From contig NZ_BAABIA010000008.1 in NCBI RefSeq assembly GCF_039542385.1, positions 124,001 through 188,000 of the forward strand: a stretch of 64,000 bases of DNA, in the 5' to 3' direction. This document shows, piece by piece, positions 15,018 through 23,624 of this stretch. The notes under the pieces are model-generated. The model saw nothing but the letters and a program-made list of their open reading frames with translations. It was not told the DNA's origin and searched no databases. Source of the DNA: Prosthecobacter algae (GTDB lineage: Bacteria; Verrucomicrobiota; Verrucomicrobiia; Verrucomicrobiales; Verrucomicrobiaceae). The translations under genes were made by a program, and so were the position numbers. Position 1 is the first letter of the stretch. Every line of letters begins with the position of its first letter.

Positions 15018-16517
15018 ATGAAGTTGGCCCGCCGAGATCTTTTCAAGAGCGCCGCTCTGGGCAGCGGCGGTGCCCTTCTGGCAAGCTGCGAGCGCGTCAC
15101 CACCGCGATCAACCAAAATTGGTTAGGCGAAGCCGTCCCTCCGCACCTCACCTCGGTGGAAAGCGCGGAGATCGACACCGACTTTCACCTGCTCTCCCGC
15201 GCTGCCTTCGGCCCCTGGCCGGGCGATGTGGCCGCCCTGAAAAAAATGGGCCGCGACGCTTGGATCGAAGAACAACTCCACCCAGAATCCATCTCCGACA
15301 CGGCCTGCGACCTGCGTGCGGAACGCTTTGAGTCGCTCTACTTCAGTGCCGGGGATGCCTATGAATTTCGCAAACCGGTGCTGCGGGAGGAGCTGACCCG
15401 CCATGCGCTGCTGCGTGCCATTTACAGCCGCCGGCAGCTCCTGGAGGTCATGGTGGAATTCTGGACCGACCACCTCAACATCGACCTCGAGAAAGGCGAC
15501 TGCATCTACCTCAAACCGAGCGATGATCGCGACGTCATCCGCAAGCATGCCCTGGGCAGCTTTCGCGATCTCATCCGCGCCTCAGCCACGTCCCCGGCCA
15601 TGCTGGTCTATCTGGACGGTAAGACCAACAAGGTGCGCCGAGGAACCACCGACCAGCCAAACGAAAACTACGCCCGTGAGCTGATGGAACTGCACACGCT
15701 GGGCGTGCATGGCGGTTACACCCAGGAGGATGTTTATGAAGCGGCACGCTGCCTCAGCGGCTGGACCTTTGATGCCAAGCGAGTCTTCGCCCTGAACCAG
15801 GGAGAGTCCTATTTTCGTCCCGACTGGCATGATGATGGGGCCAAGCAAGTGCTGGGTCACCGCATTCCCGCTGGCGGCGGTCCCGGGGATCTGGACCGGC
15901 TGGTAGCCATCGTTTGCGAACACCCTGCCACGGCCCAGCACATCGCCCTGAAACTGTGCAGGCGATTCGTCAGCCCCACTCCACCCGCTAGCCTGCTGAA
16001 ACGCGTGGCGGACGAGTTCACCTGCACGCAGGGAGACATCCGTAGCCTGCTCCGAGTGATCCTGAAATCGGACGAATTTCTGGCCAGCCGGGGACAGCTT
16101 CTCAAGCGCCCCTTCAAATTCATGGTCTCCGCCCTCCGGGCACTGGCCGCAGATACTCAGGCCGAAAAGACCATCCTCGAACCACTACAACGCATGGGCC
16201 ATGGCCTGTTTCAATACCCCACGCCCGATGGCTATCCCGATGATGAACTGCCCTGGATGGGCACGCTAATGTGGCGCTGGAATTTTGCCCTGGCCCTCGC
16301 GGCTAACAAACAGTTGGGTGCCAAGGTGGAGTTACGGCTTCTCCGCCGCGCACTTCGAAAGCCGGATGCCGAAGCCGACATCACACGCTGGTTTGCCCAC
16401 TTCATCGGCCGGCAGCCCACTGCGCCTGAAATCACGGCGCTGGACCAGTTTGCCCCTGGCTCCCCAGAATCTTCCATCGGCCTCATCCTGGCCAGCCCAG
16501 CCTTTCAGAGGTGCTGA
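15018..16517 (+). CDS. DUF1800 domain-containing exported lipoprotein
   Basis: At 499 residues it matches the DUF1800 family. It starts with a twin-arginine-like leader (LARRDLFKSAAL) that ends in a lipobox-like LLASC, so it may be a Tat-exported lipoprotein. Family landmarks include FWTDHLNIDL, PNENYARELMELHTLGV and YTQEDVYEAARCLSGWTF, then LCRRFVSPTPP. The biochemical function of DUF1800 is unknown; it is almost always beside a DUF1501 gene, as here (4 bp gap), and both are abundant in Verrucomicrobia and Planctomycetes. A joint role in the cell envelope is inference. Confidence 0.9.
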   Translation: MKLARRDLFKSAALGSGGALLASCERVTTAINQNWLGEAVPPHLTSVESAEIDTDFHLLSRAAFGPWPGDVAALKKMGRDAWIEEQLHPESISDTACDLRAERFESLYFSAGDAYEFRKPVLREELTRHALLRAIYSRRQLLEVMVEFWTDHLNIDLEKGDCIYLKPSDDRDVIRKHALGSFRDLIRASATSPAMLVYLDGKTNKVRRGTTDQPNENYARELMELHTLGVHGGYTQEDVYEAARCLSGWTFDAKRVFALNQGESYFRPDWHDDGAKQVLGHRIPAGGGPGDLDRLVAIVCEHPATAQHIALKLCRRFVSPTPPASLLKRVADEFTCTQGDIRSLLRVILKSDEFLASRGQLLKRPFKFMVSALRALAADTQAEKTILEPLQRMGHGLFQYPTPDGYPDDELPWMGTLMWRWNFALALAANKQLGAKVELRLLRRALRKPDAEADITRWFAHFIGRQPTAPEITALDQFAPGSPESSIGLILASPAFQRC

Positions 16518-16521
16518 TCCC

Positions 16522-17742
16522 ATGTCCTCCCTTACCCGACGCGCCCTCCTATCCAAGCTTGCTTTTGCCGCCGCCCCAGTAGCTGAAGCAGCGGGGGATC
16601 ATACCCTCGTCCACGTCTTCCTGCGAGGAGGGGCGGATACGCTGAATCTATGGGTGCCGTATGCCGATGACCGTTACTACCGTCTGCGCCCTGCCCTGGC
16701 CATTCCGGCTCCCGGCAAAGGCAGCGATGCCGCCATTCGCCTCACGGACCGCTATGCGCTGCACCCGGCGCTGAAACCCTTGGAGGCCGCCTATCACGAA
16801 GGTCGTCTCGGGGCCGTGCAATCCGTCGGCGTGGACAACACTAGCGGCTCTCATTTTGAATGCCAGGACCAGATGGAACATGGCGACTCCATGCACGGCA
16901 TCCCCGCAGGTGGAGGCTGGCTGGGCCGCTACCTGCGGCTGCGTACCGGGGCCAAAGTTTCCCCACTTTCCGCCGTGGCCATCGGCACCAGCCTGCCGGA
17001 ATCTCTGCGTGGTGCCCCTGCTGCCAGTGTGCTGGAGCATCTGGAGGACATCAGCCTCAAGGCCGCTGGCAAGCAAGCCGAACAGGTGGCGGGTGCCCTG
17101 AATGCCCTCTACGGAGCCGATGTCAGTCTGCTGGGTGAACGAGGGGTGGAAACACTGGATCTCTTCCGCCGCATCTCCAACCTCCAGCATCGCGCCGATG
17201 CTCCCGAGCATGGGGCCAGCTACCCTCCTGCTCCATTCGGCAGTGGTCTGCGCGAAATCGCCCGTTTGATCAAGGCACGGCTCGGCCTCCAGATCGCCTG
17301 CATTGATCTCGGTGGCTGGGACACCCATTTTTTTCAGGGCAACAGCAGCGGCACCCAGGCCGGGCAGATCCGCCTCCTGGCCGAAGGTCTGGCAGCCCTG
17401 GAGACCGACTTGAAAGACCATCGTGCCCACTACACTCTCATGGTCACCACGGAGTTTGGTCGGCGGGTGTATGAAAACGCCTCGTTGGGCACGGACCATG
17501 GCCGGGGCTTTACGCTCATGGCGCTAGGAGACCGAGTCAAAGGCGGGCAGGTGCTGGGCGGCTGGCCCATCCAGGCCGATGACGACGTCAATGTGAACAC
17601 CCCGGGTCCCGGCGGCCTGCTGGCTGAAACGGACTACCGGCAGGTCTTTGCCGAAGTCTTGCGCGGCAGCGTGGGTCTGAAGGATGATGAGGAGGCCAAG
17701 GTCTTCCCTGGCATGCCCGCCAAGCACATCGGCCTGATGTAA
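16522..17742 (+). CDS. DUF1501 domain-containing protein (sulfatase-like fold)
   Basis: I place the start at 16522 (MSSLTRRALL), 4 bp after the DUF1800 stop, giving 406 residues; the longer frame overlaps the upstream gene. The leader holds a short RR motif and a hydrophobic AFAAAPVAEA stretch. The DUF1501 core shows VFLRGGADTLNLWVPY, HFECQDQMEHG, GGWDTHFFQG, VTTEFGRRVYEN, DHGRGFTLMALGD and NTPGPGG. DUF1501 proteins are distant relatives of alkaline phosphatases and sulfatases with unknown substrates. Pairing with DUF1800 is the usual arrangement and suggests a two-component exported system. Confidence 0.9.
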   Translation: MSSLTRRALLSKLAFAAAPVAEAAGDHTLVHVFLRGGADTLNLWVPYADDRYYRLRPALAIPAPGKGSDAAIRLTDRYALHPALKPLEAAYHEGRLGAVQSVGVDNTSGSHFECQDQMEHGDSMHGIPAGGGWLGRYLRLRTGAKVSPLSAVAIGTSLPESLRGAPAASVLEHLEDISLKAAGKQAEQVAGALNALYGADVSLLGERGVETLDLFRRISNLQHRADAPEHGASYPPAPFGSGLREIARLIKARLGLQIACIDLGGWDTHFFQGNSSGTQAGQIRLLAEGLAALETDLKDHRAHYTLMVTTEFGRRVYENASLGTDHGRGFTLMALGDRVKGGQVLGGWPIQADDDVNVNTPGPGGLLAETDYRQVFAEVLRGSVGLKDDEEAKVFPGMPAKHIGLM

Positions 17743-17751
17743 AGAGAGTTG

Positions 17752-18690
17752 CTACTTTTCCCCCATCCAAAGAATCGCCGTGGCCCCCTGGCCAATGGCA
17801 CCGCGCACCACGGCGGCAGTCTGGCGCTCCAGATCGCCCACCTGCACCTTCACCAAAATGCGGCGGGTGCTGCTGTTCACAGACAGCAGTGAGGACAGGG
17901 ACTGAGGATCTCCAGAGGCGATACCCAGGATGGCCAAAGCACTGGCCAGATCCGGCATCGGGTTGTCATCGTCCGTGTTCAGCAGGCCGTCGCGGCCCAC
18001 ACGCTGACTGCGCAGATTTTGGGCAAAGCGCATGTCGGCACCAGTAACAGCCGCGATGACCTCCGGGCGTGCCTCATTCACATCCAGCACACCACTGGCA
18101 TGAATGCTGAACCAGTCGCGCCACTGCGGATATCCTTGCTCCACCATGTCCATGCCGCTCACGAGCGCCATCTCTTCGATGGAGCGGAAGGGCCGATTGA
18201 AAGGCATGCCGTTGCGGTTGTAGAGCTTGCGCTCCCCACCCTGCACACGGGCAAAGTCATCGCCGTCCACCCAGTCCAGCATGCGGTCGATCAGCATGTT
18301 CGCCTGCTGGATGTTCATGCCCCAGTAGAGGAAAATGCGGCGCAGGGTGTCCTTGTCCTCGCGCTGCAGCAGCACGTTGGGATTCAGCAGCCCGTCCTCC
18401 CCGGTCATCTCCACCAGAAAACGCTCATCCTGCGCCACCTGTCGGCGCAGCAGCGGATCATCCGGCTTGATGTCCGGATTCATGGCGATGGCCAGAGCCG
18501 CTTCCGAAAGCATCCTTGCGCGGAATACCTGCCTCTTCACCGCCGCCAGCTCGATGTCCTGCATCAGCAGCAGTGACGTTGCAGCGACGAGACCGATCAG
18601 CAGGGCAATGACCCACAGGACAGCCAGCAGCGCAGCCCCACGGCGAGGGAGACCACACCTAACCAAAGATGACGAATGACAGCTTTTCAT
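17752..18690 (-). CDS. gspK: Type II secretion minor pseudopilin GspK-like
   Basis: The ATG at 18690 overlaps the stop of the gspJ-like gene (ATGA), giving 312 residues. The prepilin leader is long and positively charged, with the cleavage site in RRG|AALLAVLWVIALL. It lacks the Glu at position 5, which is normal for GspK. The large C-terminal region (ESALAIAMNPDIKP, LLNPNVLLQRED, INTHADGV-type segment ASGVLDVNEARPEVIAAVTG) matches the alpha-domain/SAM-like layout of GspK. GspK sits at the tip of the pseudopilus with GspI and GspJ. It is the last gene of the gspF-K operon. Confidence 0.88.
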   Translation of the reverse strand: MKSCHSSSLVRCGLPRRGAALLAVLWVIALLIGLVAATSLLLMQDIELAAVKRQVFRARMLSEAALAIAMNPDIKPDDPLLRRQVAQDERFLVEMTGEDGLLNPNVLLQREDKDTLRRIFLYWGMNIQQANMLIDRMLDWVDGDDFARVQGGERKLYNRNGMPFNRPFRSIEEMALVSGMDMVEQGYPQWRDWFSIHASGVLDVNEARPEVIAAVTGADMRFAQNLRSQRVGRDGLLNTDDDNPMPDLASALAILGIASGDPQSLSSLLSVNSSTRRILVKVQVGDLERQTAAVVRGAIGQGATAILWMGEK

Positions 18691-19457
18691 CACGGTTGTG
18701 GCAACGGCTGGCCAGGGGTTTGAGGCGGAGGGATGACGTCGTCCGGATTGCCCGTTCCAGGGCCGCCGGTGCCGGGCCCGCCAGTCCCCGGCGGCAAAAT
18801 TCCCCCACCCGAGACCGCATTTGGCACAACGGGCGGAATCCAGAACACCGCACGGGTTTCAAAACCATCGTCGAGCTTCAGATTCAGCTCTGCCAGCAGG
18901 GGGCGGCGGTTTTGCTTCCAGTTGTTTTCCCAGCGGTTGCTGGCGGGATCATAAAATCGCCATTCAAAGCGGGTCACATTGTCCATCAGCGGGATCATGC
19001 CCTGGTTCTTCGTGTAGCGCACATTTTGGCCCGAGCGCAGGGCCTGCGTCTGCCGCTCATCCAGTTCCCGCAGGGCCACCCGCAGGTAACCACCGGGGCG
19101 CTCTTCCGCAAACAGGTCCACGCTGGTATCGGGAGGCAAAGCGGTGCCGGGAGTAAAGGACGTGCCCCCGTTCACAAAGTTCAGGCTCGGCACATAGGTA
19201 TTCCCTCGGGCCTGCACCGTCAGCCGCACCTCCGCCTCACCCGGCAGGTTGCGGAAAGAGCGCCGGATGAAGGAAATAAAGTTCTGCCGGATGATGGATC
19301 GCTCCTGGATCTGGGTCAGGTCGCTACCCATCTCCATCGTGCCATTGGCAATAGCAAAGATGCCCCCCATGAGCAGGAGGAAGGCCGACATCGCCACCAC
19401 CATCTCGATGAGGGTGAAGGCGGCCCGGCACGCAGCAGATGGAAGATGGATTTTCAT
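18690..19457 (-). CDS. gspJ: Type II secretion minor pseudopilin GspJ-like
   Basis: This 255-residue prepilin-like protein has the N-terminal motif RAA|FTLIEMVVAMSAFLLL, with Glu at position 5 and Ala in place of Gly before the cleavage site. The mature beta-rich part (FISFIRRSFRNLPGEAEVRLTV; DNVTRFEWRFYDPASNRW) fits GspJ. The C-terminus is a Gly/Pro-rich tail (PGTGGPGTG repeats) that is unusual for the family. It lies between gspI and gspK, with 12 bp and overlapping junctions, and would form the pseudopilus tip complex. Confidence 0.83.
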   Translation of the reverse strand: MKIHLPSAACRAAFTLIEMVVAMSAFLLLMGGIFAIANGTMEMGSDLTQIQERSIIRQNFISFIRRSFRNLPGEAEVRLTVQARGNTYVPSLNFVNGGTSFTPGTALPPDTSVDLFAEERPGGYLRVALRELDERQTQALRSGQNVRYTKNQGMIPLMDNVTRFEWRFYDPASNRWENNWKQNRRPLLAELNLKLDDGFETRAVFWIPPVVPNAVSGGGILPPGTGGPGTGGPGTGNPDDVIPPPQTPGQPLPQP

Positions 19458-19469
19458 TCAGAGTTCGCC

Positions 19470-19913
19470 TCAGTTCAGAGGCAGGAAGGCCCCGGCATAA
19501 CGATAAGTTTCGGCATTCATTTCGATAGGCCCGCTGCCATCATCCCAGCGTGCTGTAACCTGGATGCGGAAAGTATTTTGCAGAAAGCGCCCATCCTGGT
19601 TTTGCAGATCTTTGACCTGCTGAATGAGCACCCGGTAGGCCACACCATCAGTACCCGGTTTGATCTGCTCCTCCATCTCCCGGATCTGCGGCATCTTGCC
19701 ATATTCATCAATCAAGGATTCCAGACTTTGCTCGATCTCCAGCAACTGCTGGGAATCGGAACTGACTGAGGCGATCTGAGTTAGGGTGCCTACCAACGCC
19801 ATCGCGGCGATGCTGAAGACGGCCAGGGCCAGCAGCACCTCCATCAACGTCATCCCTGCCCTGGTTCGGAGGGATGGGTGCGAAGCGGAGACTGAATGCA
19901 GGCGGACGTTCAT
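19470..19913 (-). CDS. gspI: Type II secretion minor pseudopilin GspI-like
   Basis: This 147-residue protein has a type IV prepilin N-terminus RAG|MTLMEVLLALAVFSIAAMAL with the canonical Gly-1 and Glu5. A coiled segment (SSDSQQLLEIEQSLESLIDEY) follows, then a short beta domain. Length and position between the gspH- and gspJ-like genes support GspI, which nucleates the tip complex with GspJ and GspK. Assignment among minor pseudopilins rests partly on gene order. Confidence 0.8.
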   Translation of the reverse strand: MNVRLHSVSASHPSLRTRAGMTLMEVLLALAVFSIAAMALVGTLTQIASVSSDSQQLLEIEQSLESLIDEYGKMPQIREMEEQIKPGTDGVAYRVLIQQVKDLQNQDGRFLQNTFRIQVTARWDDGSGPIEMNAETYRYAGAFLPLN

Positions 19914-19918
19914 GATCG

Positions 19919-20380
19919 TTATTCCACCGTGTTGCCCGTCAAAGGATGAAAGGCCAACTCGCGCGAGCCCTGGGTGGATTCAAAGCGGATGCGGATCGGT
20001 TCACAGATGCCCTGCTCACCGAAAGGCCAAAAATGTCCCTCCGCCTTTTCCCAGCCCTTTCCGCCCAGCCGCTGGATAAGTACCTTCATCCCTTTGGGGA
20101 CCTGAAAGGCTTGGCCTTTCCCGCCCGTGGCCCCCAGCAGTCGGAAACCCTCCTTATCAAAGGCAATCGTCATGGTCCGGTGCTGTAGCACCGCAGCACT
20201 GATGGCAAACCGAGACATCTCGGTCAGTTCCTGCGCTGGTTTCTGGAAAGGATCATTGTCTTCCAGAAGCGAAAAGCTGCCAAAGCCCAGCCCGATGACG
20301 AGCAGCATGATGCTCATCACCACGATGAGTTCCAGCAACGTGAAGGCGGCGCGTGAAGGGCGGGGATGGGTACGTTTCAT
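19919..20380 (-). CDS. gspH: Type II secretion minor pseudopilin GspH-like
   Basis: The 153-residue protein carries the prepilin motif RAA|FTLLELIVVMSIMLLV (Ala at -1, Glu at +5). The mature domain starts with DNDPFQKPAQELTEMSRFAISAAVLQHR and has a beta-rich region (MTIAFDKEGFRLLGA; IRIRFESTQGSRELAFHPLTG), consistent with the GspH/FimT fold. It lies 5 bp before gspI and 30 bp after gspG. It would join the major pseudopilin fibre to the tip. Confidence 0.82.
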   Translation of the reverse strand: MKRTHPRPSRAAFTLLELIVVMSIMLLVIGLGFGSFSLLEDNDPFQKPAQELTEMSRFAISAAVLQHRTMTIAFDKEGFRLLGATGGKGQAFQVPKGMKVLIQRLGGKGWEKAEGHFWPFGEQGICEPIRIRFESTQGSRELAFHPLTGNTVE

Positions 20381-20410
20381 GGCCAGATCCCCGGCGGGGC
20401 AAAGATGGGA

Positions 20411-20860
20411 TCAGTCAGAGAAGACATCGTCATCGCCGCCCTCTTTTTTATCAGGTCCCATGGAGAAGACTTCATACGGCTCGCCATTCTTTTTGCCGGG
20501 GCTGCGGTACTGGTACTTGGAACCCCAAGGATCCGTGATGCCGCTCTCTTTGAGAAGGCCTTTTTTCACACGGGCATTGGCCGGAGGGGTGACCAGATCT
20601 TCAAGCTTGCCAGGCAGCGTACGGTTCAGGGTCTTGTACTGCGTAATAGCCACCTTGAGGGTATTCATGTGGGCCTCGGCCGCCGTGATTTCAGCACCGC
20701 CCTGCACGTTCTGCAAAGCCACCGCACCAATGGCGATGAGCAAGGCAATGATGGCCAGCACCAGCATCATTTCCATCAGAGTGAAGGCTTTGCGCAGTGG
20801 ATGGAAAACGCGGTTAAGGCTTCGGCTGGGAAGGTGCGAATGGATGGGGTGGATGTTCAT
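20411..20860 (-). CDS. gspG: Type II secretion major pseudopilin GspG
   Basis: The 149-residue protein has a long leader followed by RKA|FTLMEMMLVLAIIALLIAIG (Ala at -1, Glu5). The GspG signature is clear: LVTPPANAR, SGITDPWGSKYQYRSPGKK, then an acidic C-terminal loop SMGPDKKEGGDDD that would bind the structural calcium ion of GspG. It is the main subunit of the pseudopilus that pushes exoproteins through the outer-membrane secretin. The gene follows gspF with a 68-bp gap. Confidence 0.93.
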   Translation of the reverse strand: MNIHPIHSHLPSRSLNRVFHPLRKAFTLMEMMLVLAIIALLIAIGAVALQNVQGGAEITAAEAHMNTLKVAITQYKTLNRTLPGKLEDLVTPPANARVKKGLLKESGITDPWGSKYQYRSPGKKNGEPYEVFSMGPDKKEGGDDDVFSD

Positions 20861-20928
20861 GCTGAGGTAAGTTGGAGAAGGGCGGGAGGCAAAACGTTCG
20901 GGATTAGTTATCGGCGAGGCATTATTTA

Positions 20929-22182
20929 TCAGCCACGGCTTTTCATGGCGGAGACCGTTTCAAAAATGACTGAGATCATGATGTAAGCCATGACGCCCAC
21001 AAGGGCCGCCATGACCAGGATGATGACTGGCTGCAGCAGGGCCATCATTTTTTCCAGGCTCTTGCTCAGCTCGCGGCCACAACGGTCCGCCGTGCGGCGC
21101 AGCGTGCCGCTGAGATCGCCGGTGTGCTCACCAATGCGCACCATCTCCAAAAGCTTGGTGGGAAAGAGCGCCGTCTTTTCCAGACCGCGCGACAGAGAGG
21201 CTCCATCCCGCACGCTGGTGATGACGTGCTCGAGCTGCTTCTGCACGTACTGGTTCGAGGAAACCCGTGAGGCCAGTTCCAGCCCTTTCAGCAATGGTAA
21301 GCCGCCACCTGAAAGACTGGCGAGCGTTTCCAAAAACTGGTTGTGAAAGCTCGTCATCAGCACATTGCCCACCAGCGGCATCTTCAGCCGCATGCGGTCC
21401 CACACAGGCCGACCCGAGGTAGAATGGGACCAGACCCAGAACGCCAGAAATAGCAGCGCCAACACCGCCAAGATGAGCCACCAGTATGTCTGCATGAATT
21501 CAGAGACCGACAGCACAAACTGAAGCCCCTTGGGCACACCGCCCTTCATATGAGACATCATCACACTCAGCCGGGGAATGAGGAAGGTGGTGAAAAGGAC
21601 CGTCACACCGATCGCGGAGACAAACAGAAACCCGGGATAGATCAGCGCCACCGCCACCTGACTGCGCATCTCCCTCACGCTCGCCAGATACTGCGCCTGC
21701 CTGCGCATAGCATCCGCCAGAGAACCGCCCGCCTCACCTGCCGCAGCGACGGAGCAGAAAAGCTCTCCGAAGGAGGGCGATGACTGGCGCAGAGCACTGC
21801 TGAAGGGGTGACCTTCGCGGATAAGATTGCCCAGACGGCGGGCGATGCGGCTATGCGTGCCCGTGGTGCCTTTGCCCTCCATCAGTTTCAGGGCCGCCTC
21901 CAGTCGCATCCCGGCCTCAAGAAGTTCAGAAAGCTCCTCCGTGAAAAGCTGAAGCTGGCTGTTGCCCAGCTTGATGGGGGCATTTTCATCCACCACCTCA
22001 CCTGCCTTGGTCTTGGCCGCCGCCTTCACGGGTCCTGCCTTGCCTGCCGCCTCGCTGATCTTAAAGGGCTGCAAGCCCTTGCCTGTCAGTTGCCGCAGGG
22101 CCGAGGCGCGGTCCTGCGCCTCGATGGTCCCGGCAACATCGCGTCCGGAGGTATCTGCAGCTTGATAGGCAAAGGTGGGCAT
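20929..22182 (-). CDS. gspF: Type II secretion inner-membrane platform protein GspF
   Basis: I use the ATG at 22182 (MPTFAYQAAD), the standard GspF/PilC start, giving 417 residues; the longer frame adds an unrelated Cys-rich leader. After YQAADTSGRDVAGTIEA come two GspF domains with the landmarks FTEELSELLEAGMRLEAAL, GHPFSSALRQ, SLADAMRRQAQYL and TLASLSGGGLPLLKGLEL, and the membrane helices ALIYPGFLFVSAIGVTVLF and MALLQPVIILVMAALVGVMAYIM. It anchors the pseudopilus and contacts the GspE ATPase. gspE, gspD, gspL and gspM are not in this window, so the system is split. Confidence 0.93.
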   Translation of the reverse strand: MPTFAYQAADTSGRDVAGTIEAQDRASALRQLTGKGLQPFKISEAAGKAGPVKAAAKTKAGEVVDENAPIKLGNSQLQLFTEELSELLEAGMRLEAALKLMEGKGTTGTHSRIARRLGNLIREGHPFSSALRQSSPSFGELFCSVAAAGEAGGSLADAMRRQAQYLASVREMRSQVAVALIYPGFLFVSAIGVTVLFTTFLIPRLSVMMSHMKGGVPKGLQFVLSVSEFMQTYWWLILAVLALLFLAFWVWSHSTSGRPVWDRMRLKMPLVGNVLMTSFHNQFLETLASLSGGGLPLLKGLELASRVSSNQYVQKQLEHVITSVRDGASLSRGLEKTALFPTKLLEMVRIGEHTGDLSGTLRRTADRCGRELSKSLEKMMALLQPVIILVMAALVGVMAYIMISVIFETVSAMKSRG

Positions 22183-22237
22183 GGAAGGCGTGAGACAAGC
22201 ACAGCCCGCGTTTGTTGCAAAGACGTTGTCGAGGGGC

Positions 22238-22699
22238 CTAAGATTCTCTTGGTGACAGAGATGACAGACTTCCAGCCCATTCCATGAGCCGGTATGGCCC
22301 GGCATCCGAGTCGCCCAGCTCCACCTGCACCCAGCCTCGCGACAGGTAAAAACGATGCGCCCGCTCATTGTCCTGGGAACATTTCAACCGCCAAGGCAGG
22401 CGCACGTGATGCTGAAGCTCCATCAGCAGAAGCGACCCTACCCCTCTTTCCTGGGCCGCGGGAGCCACATACAGATGGTGGACAAAGGACTCCGGCTCCC
22501 AGAAGGAAACAAAACCGACGACTTCCCCGCCCCGTTCCACCACGAAAAGAAGCTCCCCCTCGGTATCGCGGTCGAAATCCACCCCGGCCTTGAAGCTTTC
22601 AGACATCCAGTCGGCCTCCGCGAGGCATTGCAGATAAATCTCCGCCATGGCAGGCCGGTCAGACTCGGTGGCTTCGCGGAAAAGCAATGAAGCAGACAT
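22238..22699 (-). CDS. GNAT family N-acetyltransferase
   Basis: The 153-residue protein has the GCN5-related fold: an N-terminal LLFREATESDRPAMAEIYLQCL, the strand FVHHLYVAPAAQERGVGSLLLMEL (the acetyl-CoA pyrophosphate loop, QERGVGS, around residue 88) and the C-terminal DNERAHRFYLSRGW motif that shapes the acetyl-CoA pocket. The acceptor is unknown. It is 55 bp upstream of gspF on the same strand, divergent from the alpha/beta hydrolase. It could be cotranscribed with the secretion operon. Confidence 0.9.
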   Translation of the reverse strand: MSASLLFREATESDRPAMAEIYLQCLAEADWMSESFKAGVDFDRDTEGELLFVVERGGEVVGFVSFWEPESFVHHLYVAPAAQERGVGSLLLMELQHHVRLPWRLKCSQDNERAHRFYLSRGWVQVELGDSDAGPYRLMEWAGSLSSLSPRES

Positions 22700-22766
22700 T
22701 CAGGGGTAAGCAGATCCGGCATTGCCGCACCGGGCCCAGCCACCCATACTGATAATTGCCACGTCC

Positions 22767-23624
22767 ATGACCGCCACCTCTTTTTGCCGCCCTCTCCTGC
22801 TCGGAATCGGTCTTTTGACCGCCACTCTCGCCTCAGCGGAGAAACCCGCCGTCAAGGTCATCGCCGACCTCCTTTACAAGGATGGTGAAAAGCTCAGCCA
22901 GTACGAAACCGAACGCTGCAAGCTGGATCTCTACCTGCCAGCGGAGAAAAAGGATTTCCCCACCCTGGTTTGGCTACATGGCGGGGGCATCACGGGTGGC
23001 AGTAAAAATGGTGCCCATCAGGCCGATATCGCCCGGCACTTTGCCAGTGCTGGCATTGCCGTGGCCAGCATCAATTATCGCCTGAGCCCGAAGGCCGAAT
23101 TCCCGGCCTACATTCAGGACACCGCCGCTGCCTTTGCCTGGGTGAAAAAGCACATCGCCACCCATGGCGGGGATGCGGGGCGTGTCTTCCTTGGCGGACA
23201 CTCTGCCGGAGCATACCTGGCCCTGATGGCCGGGCTGGATGACCAGTATCTTGCCGCCCAAGGCCTGAAATTGAGCGACATCGCAGGACTCGTCCCAGTG
23301 GCCGGCCAGACACTCACCCACTACACCATCCGCCAGGAGCGGGGCCTGCCGAAAAAACGTCTGATTGCCGATCTGGCGGCCCCCATTTATCACGCACGCA
23401 AGGACGCCCCGCCCATGCTCATCCTGTATGCGGACGAGGACATGGCCCTACGGGCAGAAGAAAACGAGCTACTGGCTGCTGCCCTGCGGGATGAAGGCCA
23501 CCCCAAGATCATGGTGAAGAAGATCAAAAACCGCGACCATGGCTCGGTAGCCCACAACATGGCCAAGCCCGGCGATGCTGGCTTTCAGCAGGTGATCAAG
23601 TTCATCCAGTCCATTGATCCTTAG
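22767..23624 (+). CDS. Secreted alpha/beta hydrolase of the esterase/lipase (HSL-like) family
   Basis: The ATG at 22767 gives a signal peptide (SFCRPLLLGIGLLTATLASA) and 285 residues. The oxyanion motif HGGGITGG (about 85-92), the nucleophile GHSAGAYLAL (Ser near residue 152), the acidic residue in LILYADEDMALRAEE and a His in NRDHGSVAH define a catalytic triad. Similar proteins cleave short-chain esters or sugar acetates; the substrate is unknown. Its stop overlaps that of the convergent glycosyltransferase by 4 bp. Confidence 0.87.
   Translation: MTATSFCRPLLLGIGLLTATLASAEKPAVKVIADLLYKDGEKLSQYETERCKLDLYLPAEKKDFPTLVWLHGGGITGGSKNGAHQADIARHFASAGIAVASINYRLSPKAEFPAYIQDTAAAFAWVKKHIATHGGDAGRVFLGGHSAGAYLALMAGLDDQYLAAQGLKLSDIAGLVPVAGQTLTHYTIRQERGLPKKRLIADLAAPIYHARKDAPPMLILYADEDMALRAEENELLAAALRDEGHPKIMVKKIKNRDHGSVAHNMAKPGDAGFQQVIKFIQSIDP

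Noticed and set aside
18669..19769. 366-residue plus-strand frame inside the gsp operon
   Set aside because: Antisense shadow of gspI-K-like genes; those carry intact prepilin motifs on the minus strand.
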